64,000 nucleotides of DNA. Origin: Zea mays (Eukaryota > Streptophyta > Magnoliopsida > Poales > Poaceae). The position numbers were made by a program, and so were the translations under genes. Positions 1 through 12,743 of the stretch are shown here, piece after piece; position 1 is the first letter of the stretch, and each line of letters opens with the position of its first letter. The DNA is taken from positions 136,430,990 to 136,494,989 of the forward strand of contig NC_050101.1 in NCBI RefSeq assembly GCF_902167145.1. The letters are read 5' to 3'. The notes beneath the pieces are model-generated. The model saw nothing but the letters and a program-made list of their open reading frames with translations, did not search any database and was not told the origin of the DNA.

Positions 1-448
1 GGCGTTGGGAGCTCGGTGATCACCGTGGAGAGCTTGTTGGTGACCCGACTCAAGTTTGTAAGTGGTCGTGAGGGATCCACCGCGCCAGAGTGGCAAAGGA
101 TCATCTCGTAGTGAGCACTTGGTTCTTGCGAGGACCAAGGGGGAGTGATACCCTTGCACGGGTGCTCCAACGAGGACTAGTGGAGAGTGCCGACTCTTTG
201 ATACCTCAGGAAAAAATTGGAGGAGTCTTCTAAACCTTGCTTTACATTCCGCACTTAATTCAAGCATTTTATATTGTGTATTTGTTTAGCAAGTATTTGA
301 AGTATTGTCTTAGCATTGTTGTATTTCTAGTATTATTCTCTTAGTGCTAGTTGTTGGGGGTGAAGTTGGGCTCTTGCTTAGGTTTTAATTAGTGTTGATT
401 TTTAGAAAAGCCCAATTCACCCCCCTCTTGGGCATCGTGATCCTTTCA
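1..448 (+). repeat. E0 5' LTR, 3' part only
   Basis: The segment ends in CA at 447-448, followed after two bases by a primer-binding site, which defines the LTR end. The LTR start lies left of the window. No second copy is seen in the window, so length and age cannot be given. Confidence 0.8.
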
Positions 449-450
449 AT

Positions 451-463
451 TGGTTTCAGAGCC
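451..463 (+). other. E0 primer-binding site (initiator Met tRNA type)
   Basis: TGGTTTCAGAGCC lies just after the LTR end. It resembles the usual plant TGGTATCAGAGC, complementary to the 3' end of initiator methionine tRNA, with one change (T for A at the fifth base). Confidence 0.8.
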
Positions 464-497
464 TTGTTGCTCTTAGATTAGCTTAACCGCTAGAGTA

Positions 498-2784
498 ATG
501 ATGTCCGGTGGGGATGGACCTCCTCCCATTTTTGATGGTGACGATTTTCCATATTGGAAAATTCGTATGGAAGCATATTTAGAGGCTATAGACATTGGTG
601 TCTACAAAGCCACCACTCAAGGATTCCTCCAACCTAAAGATCCCCCAAATCTTGTAGGTGAAGAGTTTAATTATGAGAAATGGAATGCTAAGGCCAAAAA
701 CACCCTTTTAAGAGGCCTTTGCAAGGATGTGTTTAATAGAGTTAGAAATCATAAAAATGCTCATGATTTGTGGATGGACATATGTGCTCTACATGAAGGA
801 ACTAGGAGTGAGCATGAGGAGAGATATCACATTGCTATGAGAAAGTTAAATTCTTTTGAAATGCTTGCTAATGAAAATGCCAATGCTATGTACTCACATC
901 TCAATATTCTTGTAGAGGAAGTAAATGGCTTGGGGCTTACACAAATTTCACAACCGGATGTTGTGAGGAAGATTCTCAGTGTCCTCCCAATTGACAAATA
1001 TGGACACATTGTCACTGTGCTGCATCAGATGGATCTTTCAGTTACCACACCTACACAGATATTGGGAAAGATCAATGCTCATGAGATGTACATGCACATC
1101 AATGACAAGGATGAGTCATCTTCCAAGAGAAAGGATTTGGCTCTCAAAGCAAATCAAGAAAGAAAAGGAAAAGCTAAAGTACAAATTGAGGAAGAATCCT
1201 TAAGTGATGATAACCTTGATGCTAACATTGCCTTGATGGTGAAGAAGACCACCAAGATGTTAAAGAAGCTCAACAGAGAAGGCACCAAATTTGATTCAAG
1301 AAAGAAGAAATTCTTTTCAAGCAAAAGAAAGCCCATTTCTGAAATGGATTGCTACAACTGTGGAGAGCTTGGTCATCTTGCTCATCAATGTAACAAGCCC
1401 AAGAAGAACAAGTTCAAGGGCAAGAAAGAAGATGACAACGATGATGAGAAAAAGGAAAAGAGATTCTTCAAGAGGAAGGATGGGAAGCACAAAAGGTTCC
1501 ACAAAAAGAAAAATGGAAAGGCATATATTGTTGGTGTCTGGCTCACTGACATTGAGTCATCAAGTGGATCTTCTTCAAGTGAAGAAGAAAATGATGAAAA
1601 AGTCGCCGCCATCGCCGGGGACTTCTCTTCACCACCACCATCGCCATCATCAACTTCTCACCTATGCCTCATGGCTAGAGGTGAACAAAAGGTACAAAAT
1701 GATATTGATATTACTAATGATAGTGATAGTGATAGTGATGATGAATTTGCTTCACCTTTCTATGATGAACTAGCTGACTTGCTAAAAGAATACAGTCAAA
1801 TCATTAGGAAGTCAAAAGCTAAATGTGATAAGTTGAAAAATGAAAATGAATCTTTGAATACCAAATATGACATAGTTATGAAAGCTAGTGATGTATTGAA
1901 AGAAGAAAACAAAACTATGTCATCCACTGTAAATGAGCTCACATCCTCCCTAAAAGATGCTAAGGATAAATGTGACAAGTTAAATGAAGCTAATAGGGAG
2001 TTGAAAGATAGACTAGTGAAAATCAAGGAAGACTATACTAAGATTAAATTTGATCAAGATAATCTTCTTGTTGAAAATGAATTTTTATCTTGCAATACAC
2101 ATGAGGCTATTAACCCTGTTGTTAAGATTGATGTAGCAACCTCATGTGATGACTTGGGTCATGGTGAGCAAACTAATCTACATGATGAATTGATCGAAAA
2201 AGTTGAAGTCTTGACTCTAGACAATCAAAAATTGAAGAGATACTTGACTGATGCAACCACTAGAGGAAAGGTTGCCATTGAGAACAATGATTTCAACAAT
2301 GAGTTGGCAGTGGATAATGAAAGGCTTAAAAATGAGGTTAAGAAACTTAAGAGTGAAAATGAACATCTTGCAACAAGTGTGCAAAAGTTCAACAAGGGCC
2401 AATACCTCCAAAATGAATTGCTCATGAACACTATCATGAAAAACAACAAGAGTGGTATTGGATACAATTCTTTTGTGCAAAAGAAAGCTACTACTCAATA
2501 CAAGCCAAAGCAGACTCATAAGCCTATCAAATGCTTTGAGTGTGGAAAAAGGTCACTTTGCCCACAACTGCAAAGCTAAACCACCAACTTCCTTGCCAAA
2601 GCACTCAAGACCATTTGCCTTCAATGCTCATTATGTTCTAAGGAAATTAGCAAATGGAAAGGTCAAAGTTACATTCCTAGGTCCACCAAGCAAGAGTAGA
2701 CCTAGACAAATTTGGGTTGCAAAGTCCTTGACTGAGAAAGTTACTGGTCCTATGCAATATAGGCCCCTCAAAACTCAAGCTTGA
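498..2784 (+). pseudogene. gag: E0 gag, broken by one frameshift
   Basis: The capsid/nucleocapsid polyprotein packages element RNA. The open frame from ATG 498 gives 693 residues. A Retrotran_gag-like domain occupies about residues 10-200. A zinc knuckle of form CX2CX4HX4C starts near residue 285 (CYNCGELGHLAHQC). Lysine/glutamate/serine-rich linkers follow, then a long predicted coiled coil near residues 430-660. A second knuckle begins near residue 679, but the reading frame breaks in an A-run at about 2546-2550. The sequence resumes one frame over (GHFAHNC) and ends at TGA 2782-2784. Loss of two bases best restores CX2CX4HX4C spacing. Long gags with coiled coils are typical of Sireviruses. 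The start was chosen as the first ATG after the primer site. Confidence 0.85.
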
Positions 2785-2801
2785 TTTGTCTGTGGATGTA
2801 G

Positions 2802-5800
2802 GTGAACTACAAGACCAGTGGGTGCCATTGGGTTATTGACAGTGGATGCACACAACATATGACAGGCAACCCACGGATGTTCACCTCACTTGATGAGAAT
2901 GTTGATGGACAAGACAAAATCACATTTGGGGACAATTCAAAAGGGAAAGTTCAAGGACTTGGCAAGGTGGCAATTTCAAATGATCTATCAATTTCAAATG
3001 TTCTCTTGGTTGCACCTCTGAGCTTCAACTTATTATCAGTGGGTCAACTCTGTGATCTTGGACTTCAATGCTTATTCACTCCAATAGAGGTTATTGTATT
3101 AAAAATGGATGATGAATCAATGATGTTCAAAGGATTTAGATACAACAATCTCTACTTAGTAGATTTTACCTCTGAAGATGCAGACTTAAGAACTTGCCTC
3201 TTTACCAAAGCATCACTTGGATGGCTATGGCATAGGAGGCTTGCACATGTTGGAATGAGCACACTCAAGAAAGTATTAAAAAGGGACATGGTTAGAGGAT
3301 TAAAGGATGTTGTATTTGAAAAGGACAAGCCTTGTAGTGCATGTCAAGCTGGGAAACAAGTTGCTAACACACATCCTACAAAAGCTTTCATGTCAACATC
3401 AAGGCCACTAGAACTACTTCATATGGATTTATTTGGACCAACAAATTATGTAAGTGCTGGTGGCAACCTCTACTGTTTGGTGATAGTTGATGATTTCTCA
3501 AGATACACTTGGGTGTTCTTTCTCCATGATAAATCTGAAGTTGCATCTATATTTAAGAAGTTTGCCAAGAAAGCTCAAAATGAATTTGATTGCAAGATCA
3601 AGAAGATTAGAAGTGATAATGGTAAAGAATTTGACAACACCAACATTCATGAATGTTGTGATGAGATTGGGATCAAGCATGAAGTATCTGCAACATATAC
3701 ACCTCAACAAAATGGAGTTGTTGAAAGGAAAAATAGGACCTTGATCACACTTGCAAGAACAATGATTGATGAGTATAACACACCAGAGAGGTTTTGGGCC
3801 GAAGCTGTCAACACTACATGTTATGCATCAAACAGGCTATTTCCTCACCGGCTACTTGCAAAGACTCCCTATGAACTGCTAAATGGGAAAAAGCCAGACG
3901 TCTCCTTCTTTCGGGTGTTTGGATGCAAATGCTACATTTACAAGAAACGCCACCACCTAGGGAAGTTTCAAAGACGTTGTGATATTGGTTTTCTATTGGG
4001 TTATTCATCAAAGTCCAAAGCATATCGAGTATTCAATCATGCCACTGGCATGGTAGAAGAAACATATGATGTGGAATTTGATGAGACTAATGGCTCCTAA
4101 GGAGCACTTGAAAATCTTGATGATGTAGGTGACGAGCCACTTAGGGAAGCCATGAAGAACATGCCAATTGGAGCTATCAAACCAAAAGAAGATGAAGAAG
4201 AGGTGCAAAACATTGACATGCCTTCTTCATCAAGTGTACCACAAGATGATGAAAAAGATGAGAGGCATGCAAATGAAGATACATTTGTCTCTCATGAACA
4301 AGCAAGGGTACAAGCCGAAGATGTTGATGCTCCAGGATCTTCTTCCCAAGTGGTTGACAGGAGAAACTCATCACTACTTCAAGCACACCCAAAAGACCAA
4401 ATCATTGGGAGTCCTTCACAAGGGGTTATTACTTGATCACATAAACATGCTTCTTTTATTGAACATCACTCCTTTGTTTCTTATGTTGAGCCTACATGTA
4501 TAGATGAGGCGCTACAGGATCCGGACTGGGTGAACGCCATGCATGAAGAACTTAACAACTTCACCCGTAACTAAGTTTGGACCCTGGAGAAGCCCCCACA
4601 AGATGCAAGGATCATTGGAACAAAGTGGGTGTTCAGAAATAAACAAGATGATCAAGGTGTGATTGTGAGGAACAAGGCAAGACTTGTTGCAAAGGGATTC
4701 TCTCAAGTTGAAGGCTTAGATTTTGGAGAGACCTTCGCACCGGTTGCTCGACTGGAAGCCATCCATATCCTACTCGCATATGCATCATGCTATGATATTA
4801 AGCTTTATCAAATGGATGTAAAAAGTGCATTTTTAAATGGCTTCATAAATGAACTTGTATATGTTGAGCAACCACCCGGGTTTGAAGACCCTAGATATCC
4901 TAACCATGCTTACAGGTTGTCCAAGGCGCTATATGGGCTAAAGCAAGCTCCAAGGGCTTGGTATGAGCGTCTTCGCGACTTCCTCATCGAAAAGGGCTTC
5001 AAGATCGGGACCATCGACACAACTCTATTCACAAAGAAACATAACGGTGATATTTTCATTTGTAAAGTATTTGTTGATGACATAATCTTTGGCTCGACAA
5101 ATGACTATCATTGCAAGGAATTTCGTGAGTTGATGTCGAAGGAGTTCGAGATGTCAATGATTAGTGAGCTGACGTACTTCCTCAGCTTTCAAGTCAAGCA
5201 AATGAAAGATGGTAACTTCCTCTCACAAGAGAAGTACGCCAAAGACTTGTTGAAAAGGTTCAACATGGAGAAGTGCAAACCAATCAAGACACCTATGCCA
5301 ACAAATGGACATCTCGACCTAGATGAGGGAGGTAACCCGGTTGATCAAACTCTCTATCGTTCTATGATTGGTAGTTTATTGTATCTTACCACATCTAGGC
5401 CTGATATCATGTTTAGTGTCTGCATGTGTGCAAGATTTCAATCAAATCCTAAGAAAGCTCATCTTCGCGCTATTAAAAGAATTCTTAGGTATCTCAAGCA
5501 CACCCCAAGCGTTGGTTTGTAGTATCCCAAAGGAGCTACTTTTGACTTAATTGGCTATTCCAATTCGAATTATGCCGACTACAAAATTGATAGAAAAAGT
5601 ACTTCTGGGGGGTGCCATTTGCTTGGGAGATCACTAGTATCATGGACATCCAAAAAGCAAAATAGTGTTGCCTTGTCAACCGCCGAAGCGGAATACATTG
5701 CCGTGGGTGCTTGTTGCACACAAATTTTATATATGAAACAAACTCTTCTAGACTATGGCGTAGTTCTAGAAAAGGTACCTTTGTTGTGTGACAATGAGAG

Positions 5801-6023
5801 TGCTGTTAAAATTGCTAATAATCCTGTACAACACTCTCGCACCAAGCACATTGATATCCGTCATCACTTCCTTAGAGATCATGTTGCTAAAGGAGATATC
5901 ATTTTAGAAGGAGTGAGGTCGGAAGATCAATTAGCGGATATTTTCACTAAGCCACTTGATAAAACCCGCTTTTGCATGTTGAGGAATGAACTAAATATAC
6001 TTGATCTCAGAAATTTTATTTAA
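2802..6023 (+). pseudogene. pol: E0 pol: protease, integrase, RT, RNase H; four in-frame stops
   Basis: The copia-order polyprotein lies in one frame with no frameshift but is stopped at 4098-4100, 4434-4436, 4572-4574 and 5520-5522. Domains in order: aspartic protease (DSGCTQHMTG); pre-integrase zinc region (HRRLAHVG and CSACQAGKQ); integrase core with D in MDLFGP, D in SDNGKEF and E in GVVERKNR, the last two 35 residues apart; an acidic linker; RT from about 4600 with FVDDIIFGS as the YxDD-type centre; and RNase H with ADYKIDRKSTSGG and LSTAEAEYIA. Pol begins in the original gag frame. There is no clear ATG: 2802 is GTG and the true start is uncertain, as gag-pol joining in this group may use other means. 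It cannot make a full enzyme. Confidence 0.88.
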
Positions 6024-6498
6024 GATCTCAAATGGTGTTGTGAAGCTTGCATTGCATACTTAAATTTCTTGTATTGCATCTAGGGCTTGTCTAACCTAGT
6101 TAAGATAACCGCCAACAAAGCGAGTGAAAAAGCTTAACTCGAGCTCAAACGTGACAAGTCTTAGTTTTAAGCTTTTAGTACTTAAATTCTTACTTAATAT
6201 GCAATTGTTGATTCTTGAGATATGCATGAGGTACTGCACTTAGGGGGAGTATTCAAAACTCAAAACATTCATGAAAACCCCTAGTGCAAGGCCAAAATGC
6301 AAATCTCACCATTTGCCTATTTTCTCTAAAAATTATCTAGCCTATGGCAAAATATTTTTGAAAATTATGAGAAAATATATGAGGGTGCCAATATCTGTCC
6401 CAACAAGTGTTCTTTTGTGTGATTATAAGTTGGGATTTGGTTTGGTTGAAAACTAGATAGAAAATCTGAAAAATTTCAAAATCCCCTCTGTCTGGGCT
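6024..6498 (+). other. E0 post-pol spacer with polypurine tract
   Basis: AT-rich non-coding sequence follows the pol stop. TTAGGGGGAG at 6240-6249 is a polypurine tract of the kind that primes plus-strand DNA synthesis. Sireviruses are known to carry such tracts after pol. No gene is seen here. Confidence 0.6.
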
Positions 6499-6643
6499 CA
6501 CCGGACACTGCATTGTGCACTGTCCGGTGCACCGGCAGCCGCGCGCGCAGATCCCATTTTTCTGTGCGCTGTCCGGTGGTTCACCGGACAGCTACTGTGC
6601 GCTGTCCGGTGTGCACCGGACAGACACTGTAGACTGTCCGGTG
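6499..6643. repeat. Sirevirus palindrome cluster, CACCGGACA / TGTCCGGTG
   Basis: Seven copies of a 9-mer lie in both orientations: CACCGGACA at 6499, 6582 and 6614; TGTCCGGTG at 6521, 6570, 6603 and 6635. Opposed copies can pair as hairpins. Clusters of this palindrome upstream of the 3' LTR are described as conserved non-coding motifs of Sireviruses; their role is not settled. Confidence 0.85.
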
Positions 6644-7606
6644 CGCCCATAACTCGTTTTTAAAAAAATTTCCCCCTGCCCGAGCCCGAGGCCGGAGTCT
6701 TTCTTCTCTCTGTTTCTATCTGCTCTCCACCTCTCTGGTGATTCCACCTCACCGGCGACATTCCTCCTCGCCGGCGGCCGTGCTCCAGTGGTGGTGCTCC
6801 TGCTCGGCCTCCTTTCCCCTCTAGTGAGCAGCTCAAGATCTTTCTCCCCCTTTTTTCTCTCTGTTTCACAGTTTAGTGAAGCCTCTCCACCTCTTGAATC
6901 CCTATATCCAATTCTTGATATTCCTGTGAATCCAAGTGGTGGGATGTGTTCTTTTGTGTCTCTTGAACATCTCTGCAGGTTCCTAGCTCCCTTTGGGAGG
7001 GTTTCACCACCTAAAATGGGCATTTCACTCTAAACCTAGATCACCACACGCCACATGCTCGGTGAAATGCCCAAACCAGCCAAATATGCTCCAATCTATC
7101 CCAAATTTTTTAGGCACCTTCACAATACCTCCAGTAACATATTCGCCAAATTTCACGCCAATCCGATATACCAAGCTTCAATTTCACTCAATTCCCTATT
7201 TCGAGCGATCAATTCCGAGTCGAGTGCCCTAATTCCATTTTCTTCGCCTAAAATCAAACCAAGTGCACACTTCACTCATATTTATTCATATAAACCTATT
7301 CGTGAAGTATCGGCTCAATTCCAAATCATTTCATGCCTCATTTTCAATTTCAAACCTCCTATGGCGCTATTTCACGTTCAAACGCCGTTTTCGCGTCGTT
7401 TGATCTCTCGATCGTCATATCTCTCGATTTCTGTGCTATAACACTCTGTGTATGTATTTATTCACATTTCATATACTTATGACTATGTGACTAATACGTG
7501 CTCACCTCTTCTATCATTTCAGTGACCTTGCCTGCCAGTGAGCCGTCTCCTGTCCTGCCTAGATTCTCTCTCTCTCTCGTGTGAGATTTCCAGTCGTCGG
7601 GTCAGG
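6644..7606 (+). other. E0 long 3' internal region, no supported gene
   Basis: A pyrimidine-rich then AT-rich stretch lies between the palindromes and the env-like segment. Several short frames exist on both strands, but none shows a recognisable domain. It may be leader sequence for the downstream ORF. Confidence 0.45.
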
Positions 7607-8207
7607 ATGCCGTGCACGAAGAATGTGTCGGCGCCAGGGGGAGGAGATGATGAGGACCCTCCTTGTCCCTTCAGGCAGGTTAAGGGGAAGACTGTTTATT
7701 TGGAGCAGCAGGAAGGTTGCAAGAAGCGACGCTTAGATAGAGCAGCCCGAGCAGCTCTAGCAGCAGCAGCTGCTGCTGAGCAGGCAGAGAGAGGTGATTA
7801 GCTGCGGATTTCCTAAGATTAGATTGCTTACCGAGTTTGTCGTCACGCCTCTCGGCCTCGCTCCTCCGCACCTTCCACTCCCGCCACTGCTACCACTCCA
7901 CCACCCACTTCGCCTGCTCCAGTCACTCCTGCGCCATCCACCACCTCAACCATACCTACCACCTCCACTACTCCAGCTTCCACTACTCCTTCCACTCCAC
8001 CTATCCCACCTGCCCACTTCTAGGAGCACGACGAGACTGAGGTGCGACCACTTGCTACAGATCCTAGGCTATTTGATCTTTAGCGTGCTACAACGGCACG
8101 AGTACGTTGGTTCAGACACGTACCCATGGAATCTTGGTAACCTACACAGAGAGACCCTGCAGCGGCAGATCCATTTAGCACTAGGATACATGAGTCTTTC
8201 TACATAG
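7607..8207 (+). pseudogene. E0 possible env-like / third ORF, degraded
   Basis: A 65-codon frame from ATG 7607 has an acidic start, a lysine/arginine cluster and an alanine-rich run, and stops at 7799-7801. The next 200 bases are rich in threonine, serine and proline codons. A further frame, broken by stops at about 8020-8240, could be the rest of the same ORF. Some Sireviruses carry an env-like gene between pol and the 3' LTR, and the position fits. I see no signal peptide or membrane segment and cannot confirm the identity. The rest is lost to the E1 insertion. Confidence 0.35.
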
Positions 8208-8251
8208 CACAGTTTTTAGCTCATATTGCTCTGTGAGCGCACCGGCTATTT

Positions 8252-8270
8252 GTAACACCCCTGGTGTTAC
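8252..8270. repeat. Perfect hairpin at the E1 LTR terminus
   Basis: GTAACACC (8252-8259), spacer CCT, GGTGTTAC (8263-8270) form an exact 8-bp inverted repeat one base from the LTR end. The second LTR keeps it at 28707-28725 with spacer CTT. Confidence 0.75.
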
Positions 8271-9547
8271 TGCCACTAAAACTTGAGCATGACATCATAA
8301 GCATTGGCATATCATGTGTTTGTCACACCTAGAATGCATTCATTAGGCAAAAAAAAATTCAAACAAGTTGTGTGGATATGACTAGTTGTGAGTAAAACCC
8401 TAGAATAGGGTACTTAACCCTAAACTGGGCTCAGAAGAATAAACAAAGCCTAATAAGAGAAAACTTCAAAACTCAATTGAAATAGTCATAAAATGTCACC
8501 ATGAATAGATTTAAATGGCATCCAAACCCTAGAAGTACTAAAAACCCTAAATGGACCCCTGAGAAACCCTAGACTGAAACCCTAGGGGGGTTGTATGCAA
8601 AATGTGCCCATTTTTGGACCTAAGTGCAAAAACCATGAAATTAGGGTATCTTAACTCATATGATTCACATGTATGTGGATTTGCAACTTAAACCCTAAGT
8701 TTTGGGCCTATTTGCAAAAAGCCACATTTGAGCTCTAATGAGTTAAGTCTGAAATTCAGTGGAATTGGCTCAACTTTGGGGCCCTATATCTTCCAAATTA
8801 TGAAGATTTTGCCCTAGGTCACCACATCAAGTTTGTAGAGCTATAAAAGGGGAACAACTTTGCTATAGAGATTAAGCCCTGGTACTATGAAAAGTTTTGA
8901 GAAAATTGGACCCAAAGATGGGCTGTCAGACTGTCTTAGGTCTGAATTCAGGCTAACAGTGTAATTGGGCAATCTTTGGACTTTAATTTGACTATAATCC
9001 AGTCAGAGTTTGGCTATGGTTGCTATTATAAGTTTGTAGCTGAATCATTAGGCTACAACTTTGTTGCAGAATGTTGGTCTAGTTGCCATGTGAAACCAGG
9101 AGAAAATTTGTCCCCAACTTGGTCTGTCAGGCCGACTGAAAGAACTTCATGATGGTACAGTGATCGGATTGGTCCACCAGCTCAAAGACCTCGCCGCCGG
9201 TGATCTCGCGCTTAGATCTGCGCCGGTGTTGTGATTCACGCCCGACCAAACTCCGATAAGCGCTCCTTAGTAAGAAATATCACGTTGGAGATAAACTCCG
9301 GCCATTGTTCTCACCGCCGTCGTGTCCCGCCATGGTTAGTCGCGTTGGCATCACCGGCGTTCACTGTTATCCGACCTGGCTACGTGCCTCAACATTTCAC
9401 CACATCGTAGTGAATCACTGTAAGCCACTAGTTCGTCACCGGTGAGGCCGCCACGGTGAAGGCCACGAATCACCACACTAGTGACTCATTCCTTCTTCGA
9501 CCGCCACCGTGCCCAATCCAAATTCACTAGCCACCGCTCATGCCTGC

Positions 9548-9555
9548 TATAAATT
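9548..9555 (+). promoter_or_regulatory. TATA box of E1 LTR, first copy
   Basis: TATAAATT occurs about 1.3 kb into the LTR after GC-richer sequence. The same box is in the second copy at 30002-30009. Promoter role is inferred from LTR position. Confidence 0.5.
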
Positions 9556-12282
9556 GAGCATGCCGTGAGCTCCGTAGGATAATTACGCATCCAAAGCACC
9601 AGCAATTGCCTCCAATCGTTCACCAGAGACCGCGAATTGCTCATCTCCCCCGATTCTGTTTCCGCCGCCGTGGTAGAACCCTCACCGTGGTCAGCAAATC
9701 CCAGGTCTGTTCATCCTCCTTGCTGTCTTGTTTCAACATCCGTGGGTCCTCCTGATGTTCCCCGACCTAGCTAATTGGACTAGGACCCCATAGATCAACT
9801 GGAACGCGCTTGATTGCCTATAGTGCCAGCTGTCACCGTGGACAATGCGTGTTAGAGCGCCATTAGTAAAATTGGTTGAGGGGAAACCCTCGTTAGGATT
9901 TGAATTCGGTCTCTGCCAAAGTAGAGCGCCAATCATCGAGTAAACCGGCCGGTACAAGCTCACCGGAGCTCGGCCCTACGCTGTTCGCCGTCGTGGGCTT
10001 CGGGCGGTAAAGAAATAGAACTCGAGGGATGTTTCTGTAATGTGTCAGTGAGTCATGGAAATAGCGTCGTGACTCGTTTCCAGATATTCAAACCAATAAG
10101 GGTCTTTCTGCAAAACCAGCAGTGCGGGCGCACGCGGGTGCGCTTCTGCCTGTTGTTGGGCCGGCTTGGGCCAATTTCGGCCCAGCGCTGTAGAGTATTT
10201 TTCTTTTTCCTTTTCTGCCAGAGTTAAAGAAATTCTAGAAAATTACAGAAAAATGCTAAAAATGCCAAACCAATTTTTCTAGACTTCTAATTTCCTATAG
10301 TATTTAATAAAAATAGTTTCATGATTTTTAGCTCCAGTAGGGAATTTTAGGATATTTAAAATAGTTAAAAACCATATTTCTGGAATTTTAGGGGATAATT
10401 AATAATTCCAAAAATTCACCAAGCTTTTTAGGTAAGCTTTAAATAATATTTAGAAGCCTTGGGTAAAGTTTGGAATGATTTGTACCATGTTTGATACTTA
10501 GAACCCAAAACCCTAGCCCCCTGCCCTATGAACTTCACTATAGACTCCGAAAACCCTAGTTTCTCAGAGATCCGTGAAGGAAAGTTATATTCAAGACCAT
10601 AGATAATAAACTTTAATTTATCTTTGCATTTTCATGAGCATTACATGAGCATTCATGATTGTATATGGTTATATATAGAAAACGAAGTAGAGATAGAGGT
10701 TGAAGAAGCCAGGACTACACCACCACCACCTGAAGAACCTCAGGCAGGAAACTGCTTTTACTTTGATATTTGTGGAGCAGAACCTGACTCACCAGTAAAA
10801 CAAGGCAAGCCCTGGTGCATTTGCCACCTCATTGTTATTTTAAAATCCTTCTCACTTGCTTGATGCATTAGGTGATAGGAGTTGTGTGCTAAACCATTGA
10901 TGCATTTCCTTCCTTGGATTTGATTACTTCTCCTTAGTCCCTGATTTACAAAAAGGTTTTTCCTATGCTTAGCTTTGCTCTAGAAAAACAAAATGTTTTG
11001 TTTTCACAAAAGATGATGCTTCCAAGTGGGTGGAATGTTTTCAAAAATAAAACTTGATGGTGGATCCATCATGGCCATGATGGGTTCAACATCGGAAAAG
11101 ATGTACCTCTGCCAGGTACCAAACTTTGGGTTGAAATGATAAAGCTGAGACCGGGCGGGTGACTTGCACGAGAAGAGAGTCTCGGTGTAGTGTCTCTGTC
11201 TGAGTCGATTAAGGACCTTGTCGATGTAGGCCTGCTGACCGAGGACCCTTTAACTAGTCACATGCCTCATCATGGGTAAGCTTTGCCTTGGGCAGACTAA
11301 TACCAGAATAAGATAACACGCAATGGGAGTGGAGAGATGGCGAGAGTAGCGTGTACCCTCCGTGGCAAGAGGCTAGACGGTAGTGTATCTGTGCTCTCGG
11401 TTGGCGTGAACCTGATCTAGTCTTAAGAACCCCGGTGGCGAGTTGACATATGCAAGGGTTAAGTGCAACATATGTCGTGTGATTGGAGATCCTCAGCTGA
11501 GTATAATCGATTCAGATCGCTGTAACTTCGCGGATATGAAGACTTGGTCACTGACTTACACGTAGCAATCCAGTGAATAAGAAGGGTTGTTAAGAAATTG
11601 GCTAGTATAGGTCAAGTGATTGAACTAGGATAGAAAAAACTTTAAATGCAGGTAACTTTACTTAACCTGACAAATAAAACTGGATTTTTAAGGATCCACT
11701 GTTAGTAAGCATTTATGCAAACAGAGTCTTTGACTATTGATAAGCCATTCCTTGATTCCCAAAAGGCCAACTTATCCTTGAGAGTCTTTTACTTTGACAG
11801 GTAAGTCTTGCGAAAGTACACTTCGTACCCAGGGCTTTGTCCCATGTTGTTTTAGGTGAGGAAGCGGTAAATTTTTGCTGCTTTTGTTCAAATGTGGTAC
11901 CCAAAGAAGAAAACCAGGAGTGAAGCTGCGGGAGGAAAGGATCCTCCGTTAAAAACTTTTGTTTGATGTTTATCGGTAGGGGTTTTTGCCTCCCAAAGTG
12001 ATGTAATAATAATACTCAACACTCTTATATTTTCGCTCTGGTCTGTAATATTACAACTCTTTCTTACTTTAATATAAGGTAAGTTATTGTAATTGCTTCC
12101 GCATTTTCGTACCTTCGATGTGTTGTAATGTCTGCGTGATGGGTGAAACGCTCTTGGGAAAGGTAAAGAAAGCAGATACCGAACTTGTCAAGTGATTCAG
12201 GGGCACCTACAGGGTTGTCTGAGGTCCATTGGACAAGGACAACTTTAGGTGGGCCTAATAACTTGGGAGGTTTCGTCACAGC

Positions 12283-12294
12283 TGGTATCGGAGC
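12283..12294 (+). other. E1 primer-binding site, first unit
   Basis: TGGTATCGGAGC lies two bases after the LTR end. It resembles TGGTATCAGAGC (initiator Met tRNA) with one change. Confidence 0.8.
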
Positions 12295-12518
12295 GGAGCC
12301 CATCTCTGCAGATTTTATGAGACATTTTCAAAAAGAATTTTCAAAGACTTATCAAGAAAATTTCTTTCCTTCTTATCTAACCACCTTCTGAGTACTTATT
12401 TCAAAGACCAGATAGTAGAGTGTGATGTATAAAGGGTTGTGAATCAACTAGGGTTGATTCTGTAATTATGCATGCATCATACTACAAACTATATTAATAA
12501 GATTTTCCCCCTTAAGAA

Positions 12519-12743
12519 ATGCCACCGCGCACAAGGAAAACTGCGCGCAAGTCTATCGGACCAATTGGCGTGCCTCGCTATCAACTAGCTCCAAGACATG
12601 AAGACAGTAGCAGTGGTAGCAATGATCCTATCGAATAAACGAGTTGAGAAATGACATCCGCCACCTGCAAGACCAACTTGCTGAACGAGATCTGGCGCTC
12701 GACTGGGCTGTTAACTCACGTTCACTTGCTTGGGCCTAGGAAG
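12519..12743 (+). pseudogene. E1 pre-gag ORF, 5' half, with 79-bp net deletion
   Basis: The ORF starts at ATG 12519 (MPPRTRKTARKS) upstream of gag. Compared with the second unit (32958-33261) it lacks 79 bp near 12637, which brings an early stop. The intact version is a basic N-terminus followed by a charged heptad-like stretch, probably a coiled coil. The ORF is then interrupted by E2 at 12744 and resumes at 23666. Function is unknown. It is separate from gag and lies in the leader of the element RNA. Confidence 0.6.
12739..12743. repeat. Target-site duplication GGAAG, left of E2
   Basis: Five bases GGAAG before the E2 LTR match 23661-23665 just after it, which fixes both ends of E2. Confidence 0.92.

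Larger units (their letters stand above)
1..8250 (+). mobile_element. E0: Sirevirus-type Ty1/copia LTR retrotransposon, both ends incomplete
   Basis: The order is LTR end, primer site, long gag with zinc knuckle and coiled coil, then protease-integrase-RT-RNase H. Integrase before RT defines Ty1/copia. The long gag, the purine tract after pol and the CACCGGACA/TGTCCGGTG palindromes downstream are known Sirevirus traits. The window begins inside the 5' LTR. The right side stops at 8250, where the LTR of E1 begins; the 3' LTR is not present in the window. It is the outermost, hence oldest, layer of the nest. Confidence 0.88.
8251..12280 (+). repeat. E1 LTR, first copy (4030 bp)
   Basis: It begins TGTAACACCC at the junction with E0 and ends CA at 12280, two bases before the primer site. 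A matching copy lies at 28706-32720. Content is AT-rich with several CCCTAAA-like stretches, a TATA box at 9548 and no convincing ORF. Short open frames inside are not supported as genes. Confidence 0.9.

Noticed and set aside
6499..6643. Regularly spaced short repeats as a possible CRISPR array
   Set aside because: Copies are palindromic 9-mers in both orientations at uneven spacing in a plant retroelement; this is the Sirevirus motif.
7794..8207. Proline/leucine-rich 137-codon ORF as a host gene
   Set aside because: Low-complexity CCACC/CTCC repeats at the decayed 3' region of E0; another frame of the same stretch fits the env-like segment better.
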